Shown here: positions 61,861 to 64,000 of the stretch, piece after piece
Numbering within the stretch: position 1 is the first letter of the stretch
How the letters are laid out: every line of letters starts with the position of its first letter
NCBI RefSeq assembly: GCF_000816785.1
Contig: NZ_CP007766.1
Location: 62,001-126,000, forward strand
Reading direction: 5' to 3'
Length of the DNA stretch: 64,000 bases
Origin: Campylobacter peloridis LMG 23910
Lineage (GTDB): Bacteria > Campylobacterota > Campylobacteria > Campylobacterales > Campylobacteraceae
Program-made: the position numbers and the translations under genes
The notes under the pieces: generated by a model
Database searches by the model: none
What the model was told of the DNA's origin: nothing
Seen by the model: only the letters and a program-made list of their open reading frames with translations

Positions 61861-62452
61861 ATCCCCTCTCCTATATCTTTACCAATAATTTTTTACACGA
61901 AAATAATAACACAAAATTTCCAATAGGTGATAAAAATATTTTTAAAATATTGCATAATTAGCTAAAAATTACTAAAAACAATAATTATTTATAAACTATA
62001 ATCAAAATTACTTTTATTTTTTATTAAAAAAATGATAATAAATTTATTATTATTTAAAAAGCTAAAATGAAAATGATATATTTAAATTTTTATATGTGGA
62101 AAATACTTTATTTATACTTACTAAGTTTAATTTTTATTTTATTATTTAATATTATTGCAATGCTTATAATATAGTATTTTTAATTTTATTTATAAGTTTT
62201 TATATTTTATATGTATATAAATTATAAATATATCATTTATACTTAGTTATATTTAAGGATTAAAATAATCTTATTAATAGCTACAAAATATTTATATATC
62301 ATATTTTTATAAAATATGATATTAATTATTATAATTTTAAAATATGTATTTATAAAAATACATTTTATTAGTATTAAATAATTTAAAATAATTTATTAGG
62401 ATTTGTTTTGGAGTGGAAGTTAATGTACAAATATTAATAAGCAAAAAGCTTA
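61861..62452. other. 592-bp extremely AT-rich intergenic region
   Basis: No convincing gene. It is upstream of the adhesin and downstream of ktrA, both on the minus strand, so it should hold the adhesin promoter; TATTAT on the minus strand near 61900-61910 is a weak -10 candidate. G and C are nearly absent. A 35-codon hydrophobic frame (62067-62174, plus strand) is the only notable open frame; its ribosome-binding site is poor. Confidence 0.6.
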
Positions 62453-62458
62453 TTAATA
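62432..62458 (-). terminator. Terminator of ktrB-ktrA
   Basis: TATTAATAAGC (62432-62442) pairs perfectly with GCTTATTAATA (62448-62458) around five A. On the minus strand the loop is TTTTT and TATTTGT follows. The stem includes the ktrA stop codon. Confidence 0.65.
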
Positions 62459-63094
62459 CTCGTATTGATTTAGTTCATCTTGAGTTCCAAGTAGCATGAT
62501 AATATCATTAACATAAGCACTAGCATCTAAATTTGGCATTATGCTCCAAGTATCATGTTGTTTATGAGCAATGACTTTGAGGTTTTTTGCTATTGTTTGT
62601 AGGCTTTTTCCCGCTAAACTTTCATCTACTAAAAGTTTAGCAACTTTGATTGTGTTTGCCGAAAGATCAATAATTTCAAAATTTGGATTAGTAATTAAAA
62701 TTTTAGCTAAACGCTTGGCGGATTCTTTTTCTGGATAAATTACTTTATTTACCCCAAGTTTTGAAAGAATCTGTCCATGAGTTGAAGAATTTGCTTTGGC
62801 AATGACATTTTTTACTCCAATTTCTTTTAAAGCCATGAAAGTAAGTATGCTTGATTCTAAATTTTCACCTATACTAAGTATAACAACATCAGCATTTGCA
62901 TAGCCTGCTTCTTTTAAAGCTATAGTATGTGTAGAATCTAAAATATATGCAAAATCAGCACTATCTTGCAATTCTTTTACAGCTTCTTCATCAATATCTG
63001 AAACAATAACTCTTTTTCCTTGATCGATTAACTCTTTAGCTAGTACTGAGCCAAATCTTCCAAGTCCTATAATTCCATATGTTTCTTTTTTCAT
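62453..63094 (-). CDS. ktrA: Potassium uptake regulatory subunit (KtrA/TrkA type)
   Basis: The 213-residue cytoplasmic RCK protein gates the KtrB channel. The Rossmann NAD/ATP fold begins YGIIGLGRFGSVLAKELIDQ (about 5-24). VIVSDIDEEAVKEL and DVVILSIGENLESSILT follow, and a C-terminal RCK_C domain spans about 135-210 (IIDLSANTIKVAKLLVDESL). Its start overlaps the ktrB stop by four bases (ATGA). Confidence 0.93.
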   Translation of the reverse strand: MKKETYGIIGLGRFGSVLAKELIDQGKRVIVSDIDEEAVKELQDSADFAYILDSTHTIALKEAGYANADVVILSIGENLESSILTFMALKEIGVKNVIAKANSSTHGQILSKLGVNKVIYPEKESAKRLAKILITNPNFEIIDLSANTIKVAKLLVDESLAGKSLQTIAKNLKVIAHKQHDTWSIMPNLDASAYVNDIIMLLGTQDELNQYEY

Positions 63095-64000
63095 AATACA
63101 ATTTTTCCTTTTGGGTAATTTAAGTATTTTTCTTTTTCTTTAAAAAATATACTAAATAAAAATGCAAGAACTCCAACTCTACCACTAAGCATAAGTAAAA
63201 TAATCAAAGCTTTACTTTCTGAGGTAAAATTTGCACTTAAAGATAAAGTTCCTCCATCTCCTACTGAAACGCCAACGGTGGCAAATGCTGAACTTGTTTC
63301 AAATAACAATGGCAAAAAACTTTTATCTGTTTCAATTAAAGATAAAATCAAAACACAAGTAATAATATACACAATAGAACTTACCGCAACGATAAAAGCT
63401 TTATTTATGGTTTCATTTGGAATTTCATAATGAAATACTCTTGGATTGCTATCCTTAATACTCCAGTATGCATAAATTAATAATACAGCAATGGTTGTAA
63501 CCTTAATGCCCCCTGCAGTTCCACCTGGTGCTCCACCTATAATCATAAACAAAGAACCAAAAAATAAACTAGCGTCTTTAAAAGTGCTAAGATCAAGAGT
63601 ATTAAAACCTGCTGTTCGGTAATTTACCGCTGTAAAATAAGCACTCATGATTTTATCAAAAAGCGAAAATTCCCCTATGCTTTTTGGGTTATGATACTCA
63701 AATAAAAATACAACCAAACTTGCAAAGATAATTAAAATTATAGTAGAAATTAAAACAAGTTTTGTATGCAAACTTAAAGTTGCAAAACGCTTTTTAGAAA
63801 AAAAGTATAATTCTAATAACACAAAATAACCCAAACCACCAATGATGATTAAAGAAGTAATGATAAAATTAATCCAAAAATCATCTCTATAAGGCATTAA
63901 TCCACTTTCAAATACACTAAAACCTGCATTATTAAAAGCAGAGATAGAGTGAAATATGCTAGCCCATAGAGCCTCGCTTAAATTCATATCTAGCTTAAAT
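63091..64000 (-). CDS. ktrB: Potassium uptake transporter membrane subunit (KtrB/TrkH type), 5' end outside window
   Basis: The reading frame is open to the right window edge, so only the C-terminal 302 codons are present; the ATG at 63987 is internal (upstream codons read FKLD). KtrB/TrkH forms a four-fold pseudo-repeat K+ channel. Selectivity-filter loops are visible: ISAFNNAGFSVFESG, TAVNYRTAGFNTLDLS and TSSAFATVGVSVGDGG. GGAPGGTAGGIKVTTIAVLL is the typical loop near the third repeat. It overlaps ktrA by ATGA, forming a two-gene uptake operon. Confidence 0.93.
   Translation of the reverse strand, partial: FKLDMNLSEALWASIFHSISAFNNAGFSVFESGLMPYRDDFWINFIITSLIIIGGLGYFVLLELYFFSKKRFATLSLHTKLVLISTIILIIFASLVVFLFEYHNPKSIGEFSLFDKIMSAYFTAVNYRTAGFNTLDLSTFKDASLFFGSLFMIIGGAPGGTAGGIKVTTIAVLLIYAYWSIKDSNPRVFHYEIPNETINKAFIVAVSSIVYIITCVLILSLIETDKSFLPLLFETSSAFATVGVSVGDGGTLSLSANFTSESKALIILLMLSGRVGVLAFLFSIFFKEKEKYLNYPKGKIVL

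Overview
The window is low-GC bacterial chromosome (roughly 30% by eye) from a thermophilic-type Campylobacter. Gene content and local orders match that genus: the rrc desulforubrerythrin, docA-docB, sdaC-sdaA, hisG-D-B-H-A-F-I, iamB-iamA, bifunctional HisB, and sigma-54 and sigma-28 flagellar promoters. Blocks are rearranged relative to C. jejuni, and there are a sodC gene and a very large inverse autotransporter, so a member of the C. lari group is my best guess. The species is not proven from sequence alone.

Layout. 1-1,780: end of the large ribosomal operon (rpsE', rplO, secY) with a terminator. 1,794-9,626: murI, a periplasmic asparaginase, rrc, a family-6 uracil/hypoxanthine-DNA glycosylase, rnhB, an MFS exporter, and the serine uptake and deamination pair sdaC-sdaA. 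9,686-14,510: map, the convergent docA-docB pair (di-haem peroxidase and chemoreceptor) and an MHS-type transporter. 14,649-18,013: infA, then rpmJ-rpsM-rpsK-rpsD-rpoA-rplQ. 18,086-25,715: histidine operon interrupted, without loss of translational coupling, by a DpnII-type restriction-modification pair between hisB and hisH. 25,696-29,405: hook-protein gene flgE behind a sigma-54 promoter, an orphan zeta-toxin-like kinase, and two outward-facing sigma-28-type small RNA genes whose 44-bp cores are identical inverted copies. A third sigma-28-like promoter with a structured noncoding stretch lies between them. 29,370-40,149: a Bcr/CflA exporter, then a long overlapping operon of nfu, murE, ybaB, a PDZ protein, ispA, tkt and an Mla/Iam lipid-transport ABC system. 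40,192-53,493: a sigma-54-controlled small gene, sodC, an AraC regulator, ung, a two-component system with a tandem-repeat operator, mutY, a radical SAM protein, a cluster of envelope lipoproteins, two tRNAs and a SprA-family metalloprotease. 53,551-61,860: a 2,769-residue inverse autotransporter (intimin/invasin type) with two families of near-perfect tandem repeats. 62,453-64,000: ktrA and the 3' part of ktrB.

The most interesting region is the flagellar regulatory island at 25.7-29.4 kb. Each small RNA is predicted to start from TAAA-N17-CGATAT and end in a hairpin plus U-run. Each is complementary over 22 nt (20 Watson-Crick pairs, one G-U, one mismatch) to the flgE leader, covering its ribosome-binding site. 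This resembles the sigma-28-dependent paralogs CjNC1/CjNC4 described in C. jejuni with predicted sigma-54-dependent targets. A sigma-28-activated late RNA could shut off translation of a sigma-54-activated middle gene. The third structured RNA carries the same AGCAAUA seed-binding motif and could be a decoy, which is inference only.
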